A stretch of 64,000 nt of DNA, from the NCBI GenBank assembly GCA_022747635.1, contig JAKTNV010000004.1, positions 20,076,969 to 20,140,968 on the forward strand, given 5' to 3'. This DNA is from Hetaerina americana (Eukaryota; Arthropoda; Insecta; Odonata; Calopterygidae). Made by a program: the position numbers and the translations under genes. Of the stretch, positions 1 to 11,700 are shown piece after piece. The notes under the pieces were generated by a model. The model saw nothing but the letters and a program-made list of their open reading frames with translations. It searched no databases and was not told where the DNA came from. How positions within the stretch are numbered: the stretch's first letter is position 1; every line of letters begins with the position of its first letter.

Positions 1-479
1 ATCCATGTGAATTTTTAAACTCCTTGGATGTGCCTGGCTTACCACCGCACAGTTAACAGCTGAAGGTTGACGCGGTGGCCATGATGCTTACAAACCTGAG
101 CCAACCAAAATTATGCAATGGAACGCGTTTGGTGATAAAAAAAACTATTGGTCAATGTGATTCAGGCGACTATACCCAAAGGAAAATTCAAAGATGAGGC
201 AAATGTTGTATACGAGAAGGTGTTTGACTCAAGAGAATGAACCCGAATGTACAATTCGCTCGATTCGTCAATGATTTTTCGATACATAGATTGAATAAAG
301 AAAATGCCTTTCTGACAAGACATGGTAATACTTATTTTTATACTTTTATTGATTTTTTCCTTCTAATATTATAATAAGTCAATTATGATTTAAATCGGTG
401 CAGCCGTTCTTGATTTATAAATGGTGTAACTATACTGTTCTTTGATTGTTAGGCGGTGCGAAGTTCGCGGGGTTAGCTA
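1..479. other. Unannotated left edge
   Basis: I see no frame, RNA gene or repeat I can support. The sequence is AT-rich with a few CpGs near the start. It adjoins the microsatellite and LINE remnant on its right. Confidence 0.4.
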
Positions 480-580
480 GTATATGTATGTGTGTATTCA
501 TACATACACACATACATACATGTGTGTACACACACACACACACACATGCATATATATATACACATACATATTCACACATA
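480..580. repeat. TG/CA/TA microsatellite
   Basis: Alternating runs of tgtatg, catacata, acacacac and tatatata fill about 100 bp. It sits at the 3' (low-coordinate) side of the antisense LINE remnant, as the TA array at 57.7 kb does for the other LINE. The short frames predicted here are only repeat translations. Confidence 0.95.
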
Positions 581-584
581 CTAA

Positions 585-2800
585 AATATTTCCTTGCGCG
601 GGACTTGAACACCGGATCCTTCGTCTCGCCGGACTTCTTCGACTCGCTTTACTTCTGTCCTTTCCTCTTTTTGTGTGTCGTGTATTTCTCCTTTAGTGGG
701 TGAAACAGCTCCAACAAGTTTTATTTTCCTTTTCTCCATCAATTTCATTAGATTCCTTTCCTCTTTAATTTCTGTGGATACGTTTTTGTTGCTTTTCTTG
801 TCCGTCCATCTTGTTCTTGTTATCTTTCTCCAAATAACATTTCCAATGCTTCCAGCCAAGCCGTTTCCCTCTTTTCAAATGCCCAAGTTTCACATCCATG
901 TTATGATGTACTCCAATCAAACGTTTTTGCACAGAATTTTCTAATTTCCAATTTCATGTGTGTGATTCCTGAACGATTTTTTAATTTACATATGCCTTCA
1001 TAACCAAGTCCATCCTTCTTTTCATTTTAAAGGTGCATCTGTTGCCTCTTGTAATTACACTCCCAAGGTAGCAGAACTCTTCTACTTGGCTTATCCTTGA
1101 TTCCGCTATCATTAAATTTACTGGGGGTTCTGTACTGTTTCTAGAAACTATCATAGCTTTAATTTTTTTAAATTTATTTTTAGTTTCCATTTTTTCAAAG
1201 CTGTAGACAGGTGTTGAGTTTTCTCTTCATATCTTTTTGCTGAATCTCCCAGGGTCACAATATCATCTGTAAGCTTACTGCAGTGTATCTTACTTCCATT
1301 CATCTTTGTGCCCTTTGTTTTCTTCTTCATTGTCTCTCTAGTCTTTATCAATATGTAAGTTAAATAGATATCCTGAAAGTGGACATCCTTGTCTAACTCT
1401 TTTTCTGATCTTGGCTTCTTTCTCACATCCTTTTACGTCTGTAAAAGTGCTTTGGTTCTGGTAGAACTGAAATAAATATTAGCTTCCTGTCTTTGTGGTC
1501 TATTCCTTACTCCTCATGATTTCGAACATAAATTTCCTGTCAACAGTATCATAGGCTTTTGCCAAATCAGTGAAGGTAAGGAAAGCATTCCTGTTCATTT
1601 CTAACCATCTCTCTACGTTCAAGCACGGTACCAGTCTCTCATTCCTTTACCTTCTCGAAAGTCAAATTGATCATCTCCAACATTAACCTCCCCTTTCTTT
1701 TTGATTCTGTTTCCTATTGTATGTAGTACGAAGGTCATCCGGAAAGTAGTACCCGTTCGTGAAATAAAGACACAAAAGTAAATATTAACAAACATAAAAA
1801 AATTTATTTGAAAGAGGATACTTTAAACTACTTCTCAACATAATCTCCAAGCAAATTAAGGCATTTGTCATAACGTGTGACAAGTTTCTGTATTCCTGCT
1901 GCATAGTCCTTCGCCGCCAGCTCATTGAGATACGCGAGGGACCCATCTTGCACAAATTTTTGCATAATGCAGATGGTGTTTAACAATTTCATGAACAATT
2001 GTTCGAGAAACATTGGGAAAATGCTCACAGATGTCATCAATTGTGACGCGCCGATCGTTCCTCACGAATTCGTCAACTGAGCTCACCAGTTGGTCTGTAA
2101 TGACAGACGGTCTCCCCGAACGCTCATCGTCGTGTGTGTTCCCCCTCCCCATGTTGAAGTTGCGACACCACCGCCGAACAGACGACTCGTCCATTACATT
2201 GTCTCCATACACCTCCTTTAATTGGCGATGAATATCACATGGGCGAACGTTTCTTGCATTGAGGAATTTAATCACTGCCCTCACTTCACAACTGGCGGCG
2301 TTCTCAATTTTTTTAAACATTGTAAACAATCACAGAAACAACACAGGCAATGCTAGCGTCACGCAACTTGGCTCAGAGAAGGCAGACAAGCCACTGAAGC
2401 TATCTGACCTCGTCCAGCGGCTACTCGCGTCGTCAGCACTTCATGCGGCACGAACGGGTACTACTTTCCGGATGACCCTCGTAGAACCTTAGAAGCATGG
2501 GACAGAATAACCATTGTTCTGTAATTCATGCATTCAATTGCTTTCCCTTCTTTTGATATCATAATAGTCTTTTTTAACAAAGTCTTCAGGTATCTCCCTA
2601 TTTTCATAACATTTATTCACTATTTTAAAGTCTATCTTTCATTTTATTTCCATTGTTTTTTAATATCTCAGCCAATACATTATTCACGCTCGTTGTTTTC
2701 CCAGCATTTAGCATTTGAAGGGCATGCTCAAACTCCCTCATCGTGATTGGGGGCTCACTTTCTGTCCCTGCTTTTTCTCTACTTTCAATATTATTTCCTC
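585..2800 (-). pseudogene. Decayed LINE reverse transcriptase, interrupted by a mariner
   Basis: On the minus strand, pieces of a reverse transcriptase occur in order but in shifting frames. MREFEHALQMLNAGK near 2.72 kb leads to GKAIECMNYRTMVILSHASK near 2.5 kb. After the mariner come VNVGDDQFDFREGKGMRD, then FTDLAKAYDTVD, RVRQGCPLSGYLFNL near 1.4 kb, LTDDIVTLGDSAKR near 1.27 kb, and VEEFCYLGSVITRG near 1.08 kb. A C-terminal WTDKKSNKNV-type segment follows near 0.8 kb. The catalytic (F/Y)ADD box has become LTDD, and many stops and frameshifts are present, so it is dead. It resembles the LINE at 58 kb in motif order but is clearly a different, older lineage. Both outer ends are approximate. 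Confidence 0.85.
1729..2481 (-). mobile_element. Internally deleted mariner (Tc1/mariner superfamily)
   Basis: The element is 753 bp with 33-bp terminal inverted repeats (1729-1761 and 2449-2481) that differ at one position. It is flanked by TA on both sides (1727-1728, 2482-2483), which is the mariner target duplication. Inside, on the minus strand, a frame from 2329 down encodes the N-terminal paired-type HTH region of a mariner transposase, with SSVRRWCRNFNMGR, DDERSGRPSV and KICARWVPR. A C-terminal scrap ending CLNLLGDYVEK follows in another frame near 1.83-1.95 kb. The whole D,D34D catalytic region is missing, so the copy is non-autonomous. It sits inside the LINE remnant and is therefore younger than it. 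Confidence 0.95.
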
Positions 2801-4362
2801 TTATAGCTATATCTTAGCCATGGTATATTTATAGATCTTGTTTTCCTTCATCCCAGTGAATTAAATTTTCCTTTTTTTTCAGAAAAATAATTCATGCTGT
2901 ACTATTCTGGAAACTGTGGCTAGGCATCATATTTTTTGTACTTTCTGACAAACTGGCTAGGGGAAGAGTCCAAAGTCAGTGATCAGCTCCAAAACTAGTT
3001 TCAAGATTTCAGGCTTTAACTCTTGGTACCTGTCAACTTGTTTCCCCCAAAAGAATTTGTTTAAATGCGTTTTTTCTAGGTTCCCCATACCTGCAGACTA
3101 ATGGCTTGGTGTATTGCCTCATAGATTTCCAGTATTTAGCAGTGAATGTACCAATATTATTTTTATTAAATGCTTTGGAAACTTTTATGAATTGCACTAT
3201 GATTGGGTTGATACTGTATTAGGACTAGGTAAACTCACAATTGCAATATGCTATAAAAGTGACCCTGTAGTGGAAAACTAAAATATTGGACACTTGAATT
3301 TTGAAAAATGTGTAGGAGAAAGTAAAAGGAGTAATTAACTGTTTTGATGCAGTTCATTGAGGAAATTCAAAATGAAGGACATAGATGGCTGACAATCTGG
3401 TTCTTTCTTTTCTTTCCCTTTTACCTTATTCTCAAATTGCCTAAAAATTTCTTCGGGTTTACTTTTATTCTTTCTCCTCCTTAGTCCTCCTTCACCCCTC
3501 GCTCCATTGTACTTCATGGACCTTTTCATTTCCATCCACATAATTATGATGTGAAATTTAATTGCCCAACAATTGCTTCAGCTAGCTCTCATATACCTTG
3601 GAAAAAAAAAATATTGCCCTAATAACAATGTGATGATTTTGGTAAAGACTGATGAGCTAGTTTAAATGGAGAGACTGTCTTAAAGTGGAATTTGTGGTGC
3701 TACAGTGCCAGTGAATGCCTTTCATTGAGTATATTTTATGTTGAAAGATTTACATGTTGAAATGCATGGTAATTCATAGGTATAGACGTATTTAGAGTGA
3801 CAAAACTCTTGGTGTAAAAAATCTAAGTCTTGTGTTCGTGTAAGTATTTAAAGTTACATCAAACAAGTTAAGGCACTTATTTAATTAGCTTATCCAACAT
3901 GCAAGTCTTTTCATATAATGATTGTGTTGAAATGAGCTTGAAATTTGAAAATGATGCTGATTGGCATTTGCACTTTTGACCCTTTGTAATTATTTTCTGG
4001 TATGATTGATTCATTTAATGTTTCTCTCTTCCATCCTACAAAACCAACACTTCCTACAATCCTCATCCTACAAAACCAACACTTAAATTCAGTAATTATG
4101 GCTATTCATCAAACGATCATTTTGCATGAGATTTTGTTTGGATATATCCACCTTGTCATATGTGCCAAATTTTCAGTGAATACTGGGTTTCTTTTGACAC
4201 TTAAATAAATTTAAAATTGGAACTCTTTCCAATTTTTGGATTGTTTTGACTATAAAGATTATTGCTACTGAAATAATGTGAACTGAATTGCAGTTTTGTG
4301 CAACTCTGCATTCAAGTAGTATTAGAAGATGATTCATTTATTAATTTATGTATACTTTGCAG
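2801..4362. other. AT-rich, CpG-poor stretch with no clear gene
   Basis: No splice-bounded coding segment or repeat is recognisable. A Lys/Glu-rich open frame at 3335-3541 (minus) has no family motif, and I do not call it a gene. CpG dinucleotides are strikingly rare here. Confidence 0.4.
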
Positions 4363-4456
4363 TCAAAGGTGTTGAATAAGAGGATGAATGCTACTAAGAA
4401 AGCCAAGTCAGCAGGGTTGAAGACTGCTTCAAGGACGCAGATGAAGTCATTGCATG
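4363..4456 (+). CDS. Candidate internal exon of an unknown plus-strand gene
   Basis: The acceptor TATACTTTGCAG is followed by 31 open codons reading SKVLNKRMNATKKAKSAGLK then TASRTQMKSLH, and a donor ATG|GTAAAT. The peptide is basic and hydrophilic and I do not recognise it. Codon-like composition and clean splice sites on both sides stand out in an AT-rich region. It leaves in phase 1, which matches the candidate exon at 4825. If real, the gene converges on the fibrinogen-related gene. It could still be a chance frame. Confidence 0.35.
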
Positions 4457-4824
4457 GTAAATATTTTTGGTCCTTCATTTTAATGATGTCCATTTTAAGG
4501 GTTTTTAATCGACTACTATTGTCACTCTTACCCTTGATTTCTTAATATGAGGTCAGAGTTTAAAAACAAATGGTTTAAGCCGAAAGCTACAAAAAGATAA
4601 CCTGATTTTGAAAGAATGATTTTCCATTTATTTATGAATCCTAAAAATTAATTTATTCTTGGTTAGGTTTAGCCTCTCATTACACAGGATACCTTCAATA
4701 CTTAGAATTGGAGGTTTTTTTAACTAGTATGATCCTAAAATTAAAACAATGAGTATGTACAAAAATGGCTTTATACAAGTTTCACAATATTTACATCAAC
4801 CACATCTCTTCATAAAATATATAG

Positions 4825-4901
4825 GACAAACCAAACAATACTGCCCAGTTACTACTGCCAAACCTTCACCAGTTCTGTATTTGAAATTAACCAAATTTAA
4901 G
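4825..4901 (+). CDS. Weak candidate exon, phase-compatible with the one at 4363
   Basis: The acceptor AAAATATATAG and donor TTTAAG|GTATTT bound 77 bp. Joining to the previous candidate completes a Gly codon and continues QTKQYCPVTTAKPSPVLYLK then LTKFK. No family is recognised. The acceptor lacks a good pyrimidine tract, and a phase match alone has a one in three chance. Confidence 0.2.
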
Positions 4902-5706
4902 GTATTTTGCTCCAGGCAAATGCATATTTGTTTCTTAGAGAAATATTGTGAGGTTTTTATATGGGGTTTAAATAAAAAAGGAGCTGAAATATTCTAATTT
5001 ACATTAATAGGAGGCAATATCCTAAATTATTAATCATTATAGCACTCCTAATAGGTTCATCACATCATTTGTAATGACATAAAAAATGAGTTCATTGGAT
5101 AATAAGTTATGATAATGTCATGCTTGTCATAGAAGTGACACACTAAGGGAAGCCGTGTTAGCATTTCATTTGAGTGGAGGCCTCTATTTCTCTTGTGTAA
5201 GAACTCAATGGTATGAAGCTTTTTCAAGAAAGTCAGTTCATGCATAATTTCCCAGAAAAGGATGACTTATTATCGTTCAAGTTTTGAAGTGTATTTTGTT
5301 TGGAAAAATATCATTGGAATTTTGTAGTATTATGTCAATTTTGGTTGTGCTTCGTTTAAGCTATAATCACACATTTAATTTGGAGCTCTTCTTAAGATGT
5401 GAGGAAGGCTATTGGGAGATGGACTTTGTAATTGTGGCAGATATATGATAGTGATTTATCAATGTCTCAAAATGTCTAGGATTGGTCATCATTGAAACAT
5501 TCAAGGTTTTGTCGTTCCTTTCACTACTCCACTTGTATTTTATAAGAAATGCACTCATAGAATGTGGCAGTCATGCTCAGATTCCTTCATCAGATAAGCC
5601 GCTGTAATAAGTTCATCGAATACAACTAATTGCTTTGTTCTTCAGAATGGAACAGATTTTTCACTGCTTTGTGGGTGATTTGTCTTCATTCTTCGCATTA
5701 ATGGAA
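4902..5706 (-). other. Probable 3' UTR and intergenic sequence
   Basis: This AT-rich, CpG-poor stretch lies just 3' of the stop codon. Some of it must be the 3' UTR, but I cannot place the cleavage site. Antisense AATAAA (plus-strand tttatt) at 4627-4632 is the nearest obvious hexamer I noted, about 1.1 kb past the stop. No open frame with recognisable content is present. Confidence 0.35.
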
Positions 5707-5798
5707 TCATGTGCTCGGGAACGTTGCTTTTGGCTTTATCATCATGCTGGCTCTCTTCAGGGTGTAATCCCATCCTCTCCATCGGAACCATACAATAC
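5707..5798 (-). CDS. Terminal coding exon of the fibrinogen-related gene
   Basis: The acceptor TTTTTATTTCTAG leads into two bases completing Gly, then [20 protein letters not shown], then KPKATFPST and a TGA stop at 5707-5709. G-I-x-W-x-x-W-x-G-x-x-Y-S/T-L-K-x-x-x-M-M-I-K/R-P is the standard final strand of a fibrinogen C-terminal domain. Only nine residues follow MMI, so there is no C-terminal extension. Confidence 0.94.
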
Positions 5799-8700
5799 CT
5801 AGAAATAAAAATATTAATCAGTTTTGGTGAACATAAAAGTGTGCAAATGCACTCACAAATCTGTGAATTTTGAAAGCTCTCTCATTTCAGTAACATAAGA
5901 GGAACATTACAGTTAAAATAATGACAAAGAACTCTTTCAGAGCTAGCAATAGATAAAATAGTCTGACTATTTTTGTCATGAATTACTAGAATTTATGCAA
6001 TTTGGTTATTATATCAAAAAGATATACAACAAAGGTTATGCAATTTTTTGGAAGAAGAAAGCTATGTTAACTTTTAAAATATGAAGGCAAAAGCTAGAGT
6101 AGGTGGTGCAGTTTCCCTATCTCCGAAATATTTTGGACTAAAATGGTCAAAGTAATAGGAACAAAGGAGAAAAATTGCATTGGGCAAAGAAGCTTTCACA
6201 AGGAGGAGGGAGTTGATGACAGGGACTAAGGATGTTAAGAAAAGGCTCATCAAAACCTTGCTATAGAGTGTGGTTTTGCACAGCCTGAAACATGATCATT
6301 GAAGCAGAATGACAGGCGTAGGAGGCTTTTGAAATATGGGTGTGGAGAAGGTGAAGTGGACAGAAAGGAAAACTTACAAGAAAGTGCAAGGTATGGTGGG
6401 AGAGGGGAGAGGATTGTGGGGTGAAATCGAAAACAGGCAGGAAAAATGGATGCAAAGAATTTTGATGGGCAATGATATGTTGAAGACTCTGATGCAGGGG
6501 AGAATGTTAGGCAAGTGAGGAAGGGGCTGTTGTAGGATAGGGATGTTGGACTGAAGGAAGGGAGGAGGGAAGGAGATAGATGGATAGTTATCTTTATTTA
6601 GCCTGAGTTTGAGACTATGACATCTCTTCTACTACCTGACCCCTTGTATGCGTGAAGTAGGCAGAATAGATGAGGGGTCTATTGTAAGGCTTAATGTCAG
6701 GTTGTGCCTTGTTAAGAAAATGGAGGGAAGGAAGGAAGAAAAGAAAGGGAATTGTTACTGTACCGTTTGGTAGCTTGTGCTAATCAAAAACCTACCTTAA
6801 CCATAAGATTACCAATAATAATACTCAAAATAAATATAGTTGAAGTGAAAGTCATTTGTTTCTGCTATCAATAAGATTCATAATTTTGGATATGAAATCA
6901 TATTCAATTACAAGAAATGAATCACATGAATATTTCATTTAAATGAAAATGGGATGATGAGAGTAAACTTTATCAAAACTATTGGTTGTTTCCCTTAAAT
7001 TTCATAAATATTACCTTGTCTGGCTGTGAGATCCTGTGGGTCATTCAGATATAGTCCATTGAGTCCCCTGCCACAAGACTTCCACCACCAACCTCCCTTT
7101 AGCATTGAGGCACAGTTTAGACTTGATCGATCATTATCCCTGGAAAGAAAGCACCACAAATTATTAATTAAATTGTTCACTTTAATCACAAATGAAAATC
7201 GTCACCAGTGTGAGAGTTCCAGAAATGGAGGTAAAGTTATCCTAGAATATTAACAGTATTATTCCCTGAGAGGTACATGAATGCCACATAGGTGTTTTGA
7301 TGCACATTCTTCTAGTTTGTTACTAGCTCTGAATATGATTTTTCAGAATTATTAATGGTTATCATAATGATTCAGGTGCAATCATGATAGTATATGGTGA
7401 ACAAACATACTGCATTGGAATACGTACAATATAAGCAAAAAAATGTGCCACCCAATTTCCCCAAACAATACCCAATTTTCAGCTCTTGAAAAACTGGAGT
7501 TGAGGCGTAGAGTGATAGTGACATTTAATGAAATTTCAAGGTTGGTAGGGTTTTATGCATTATAGAGTACATTAATGAGCTTGCCAAGTTCAAAATAATC
7601 TGAATCGGGGCTCATCATTGCTTTGGATTTTCTGGTTTACTTTCAAAAAATATAATCTAAATTAAATAACATTGAGTGTCTACATTAATTTTACCATAAT
7701 TGAAAACTTCTTTGACCAAGTACAAGTCACTAAAACCTCTTTTTAAAATACCATGTAATTCTTTAGAAAAAAAATCATAATACATTTGCACTTAAATTAT
7801 TTTTTCATGATAATTGTTCTTTGAAATTTCCAGGATTCAAAGAAAAAAGTGCATTCTTTTGTTCATTTAATACAGATCCTTGCTTTTTTTTAACTGGAAA
7901 TCTACATGTACAAGGGGGTAGCCAAAAATAATTGGAATAGTGCTGCAGTTGGTGGACCTTAGGTAGTACGTATTTCTTTCACCAGGGAAGCAGAGCGCAA
8001 ATCGTTCCAAGTTCTGTGCAGGCATTGTTATCATCTTTGAAGGTTGTGTTTAGTCACAATGATTCATTTTGTAAAAAAAAACGGACAGCATACTTACTCC
8101 AAGTTCTCTCCACAAAGCACCTCAAGTAGGGATCGGGTACCACTGAAAAATATCTGCTACCACCAGGATTCAAACCTGGGCCTTCTGGGTGGGAAGCAAG
8201 TACGCTAGCCCCCGTACCATTGCGATCACCTTGCTTTTCGAAAATTCATCATGGGGGATTTAAGGCAACAGCATTTGAAGCATAGTGAAATTTTGCTTCC
8301 TGCCTGGGAAAACTGCTGCAGAAACTGTTGTGATGTTAGAAATATCTTACAAGGATTGTGCTGTGGGAAAAACTGAAGTGTATCAATGGTTTTCCCATTT
8401 CAAAGAAGGTGAAAAGTCACTTGATGACAAACCTCATTCAGGACGTCCATCAACAACAATCAAGCCAGTGGAAAACTTCATTGTCATGTAGCTCAAAAAA
8501 AGCCTCTCAAGTAAAATAAAACCTCAAGACGATATTCATTTGTTTTTTTGATGTGAGAGGGACAGTGTATTTTGAATTCATCCCACCAGGTCAGACTGTT
8601 GATCAGGCTTTCTATTTGGAGGTTTGAAAAAGATTGGGTAACAATTTGCGACAAAAAAGGCTCAATTTGTGGGATACAAAGGACTGGGTTTTCCACCATA

Positions 8701-11700
8701 ACAATGCACTGGCTCTTACAGCCGTTTAAGTGTGCCAGTTTTCTGCCAAAAACACATGATTCCTTTGCCTAATGCCCCTTGCTCACCTGAACTCACTTGG
8801 TGCAATGTCTTCTTGTTTCCTCAATTGATGAGGGACATGAAAGTACAACGTTTTGAAAATGTGGAAGCGTTGAAGAAAAAAAACAAGGCAGGAGCTGTCA
8901 GGCATTAAAACAGATGATTTTGAGAAATATTTCCAGGAATGGAATCGCAGATTGGACAATTGCATGAAGTGTAATGAAGAGTGCTTTTCAGGTGATAAGG
9001 TTGTTCAGTAAAAAAATTACCTAGCTTAAAAAAAATAGTTCCGGTTATTTTTGGGTACCTTCTCGTATGACCAGGTGTATATGCAGTTGAAGTCAGTTCA
9101 AAGATTATTTTTAATCATCATGATTGATATTAATAAGGTGAACAATTCTTTTTATATATAAGTTATATGAATGTCAGTAGGATGCTGGCATAAGTTGTAT
9201 GTTTGCCAACCCAAGAGATGTGTCATTAGCATTTGAAAATAATGTCAAAATCAGTTTTTTCTTACCTGTTATATGTCGAGAAAGGGCTGTTATTACTTCC
9301 ATACCATGGGTCATTCAATGAATCTCCAGCATTACCCTCATATCCGTCAATCTCCAACTTGTAGTACTCTGCTTCAGAGTAGATCTTGAAATGAGAGTAC
9401 TGAGCATACCTGAAATTGAGAGACAGTTGTCTTTTGAATGAATGGAAATGTAAACCAAGGAATGGATTACATTTTAAATCCTATTATTGCAGTTTCTTTG
9501 TGCACATGTTTTGTGATTACTCAAAACCATAGAAGAGAGGCTGTACATTTATTTCTTTAAATTTTACAGAAATTATTATGTGAAAATATTGTTGTGCTAG
9601 TTCTTAAAATAATGCATCCATCCTAATAAAACACTCATTGATACTGGGTTTAACAGTGAGAGAGGGATATATCAACAACTTTTTTCCACGTCAGTGAGAC
9701 ATGATTTACTTCTTTTATAAGAAGTATTCATGGTTGTAGTCATGTGATGGATGAACTAAAATCCTTCCTTCCTGGGCTTGAAAAAGTTAGTAAATTTAAG
9801 CCAGTTAAGAAGCTCAGTGAAGAAGAGAGTAAAACAGTGTGTGAAGAAGAAATTTTAAATGCACAGAAAGAGTAGATTTTGGACTATTGATAAGTACTGG
9901 GATGTTGAAGATTGCTATATGAGTGTATTGTTTAGGGAAGTGGGTAAGAGGATGAAGGGTATTGGAAATTTTGAATAGGGTAAAAGTTGTTGATATTATG
10001 AGTAGCTGAGTAAGGCAATTGTTTAGTAAACATGCTGTCTCTGGCAAATGATATCCATTGAAATGTAGTTGACCACTATAGGGTTAGTGTTTTAGTATGA
10101 TTTCATGGACATGTCAATTATTCATTTAAATTTAGTCTTGAGCAAATGATGTAGATATTTATTTGGCTCTAGTCCAAAAAGAGTACTTTTTGGCTATTAC
10201 ATGGGAGTATTAACAGTGAAAACAATGGAGGTGATTACAAACACCCAAGCCCAAGATAGAGGAAAACCCACTTGGGTGGGAATCGAACTGGTGACCCTTG
10301 AATTGGCAAATGAGGACGTAACCCTGCTGCCACCAAGGCCAGCAAATATACGCACAAATGCAACGTTTGTGCGGGGGAATTGATTTTTTCTGCATTTCAA
10401 TCACGATTATTTGAAATAGAAGACACACATTGGCTTTTCATCATTACCCTATGCTAAAATTAATTGATTATTATTCTCAGTCCAAGAAAATTTCCACTAA
10501 TATTCATTAAGCATCAGCTACCCATTATTACAAATATTGAAGCTTAAAAGGAGTCTTCAATTTTTTGTATGAAATAACCCTTCATAATTATCTATCATTA
10601 CCTTTTGTTGCCTTCAAAGTCTTCAAGTTCAACACGTAGGGTGTATTCTTCATTGTTGGTGAGCATGTATATGTTTTCATTTCCAAGCCAGAACTCTTTG
10701 CTAGGGTCTCCAAATCCATTTTTGTAATCTGTCCAATCCCTGTTGAAGTTCTCTCTGGGTTCACCGAGGTCATCTCTTCTTTGAATAACCTGAGAAAAAT
10801 GACATCATTAAATGCATGCATCAAACATTATTGTCATCCAGCAAGCTGTCAAATATATGCTTTGGAAAAAACAATTTATTCATCATAAAATTCGTTTGTT
10901 TGAGACTGGGTGTCGTAGTCATTCCAGATATGCATGAAATGATTTTCTTTGATTTTTGGTAGTATTCCTTTTACATCAAGACAGGAATCTTAGCTTATTA
11001 GAAAAAGTAATGTCACCAAAAATACTCTCTCCACTGGAGTTCATTTCACCTTTTACCTCATTCTGATTTATTGCAATGCTGAATAATAAACTGGTATTAT
11101 CCAAGGAATTGTCGACTAGTTTCTAAGGCATTAACTTATATGCTTGCTGTCAAAATCAATGAAGAATATAGTTGATGTTGAGCAAATACTCACCCCTATG
11201 TCATTTATGAAACAGCAAAGAGCCAATATTTTGATATACATCGCCGCAATATCCGAAGTCATTATGGTAAGTGGATTGCATTGATGTTTCACTTACTTAG
11301 TGCAGGGCAGTAGTCAAGATATACTGGGAGTCAGTGTTACTCGATGGTTTTTGAAGTGTTTTCTAATGGTTTACTTCAGGTGACGCTGACTCACCCTGTA
11401 CAATTTAGGGGTGGAAAAATGTTTTTAAAACAATCAAGGAAATCACGTCTAAATATCATGATTCAATGGTCATTTGTCAAGGAAACTAAAATTTGCCATT
11501 AGTTGAAAATATCTCATACTGAGTTAGAATTCAGTCGCTTTTCTACCATGCCCTTTTCCTCGCACATTTGGCGATCATGCGACAATATTCTATTATTTTT
11601 CCCGGGTATAAGAAATACGAAAAATTTCAGATTTTGAAGGTTGTTCCACCTCAATGACATTTTCGGCGGTAAGAAAATTTACTTATCAAAGTTACCCTCC

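Larger units (their letters stand above)
7140..9265 (-). other. Intron (2,126 bp) holding a mariner with nested SINE
   Basis: The intron runs from donor GTAAGA to acceptor TTTCCAG on the minus strand. It contains the mariner remnant 7911-9065. The remaining sequence is AT-rich and featureless. Confidence 0.9.

Noticed and set aside
480..580. CRISPR-like repeat array
   Set aside because: It is a simple dinucleotide microsatellite without unique spacers, in a eukaryotic genome.
596..625. B-box-like sequence on the minus strand (ggtgttcaagtccc)
   Set aside because: It lies at the end of the LINE remnant and only loosely fits the consensus; no paired A-box seen.
3335..3541. Lys/Glu-rich minus-strand frame
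   Set aside because: Low complexity, no splice sites in place and no recognised domain.
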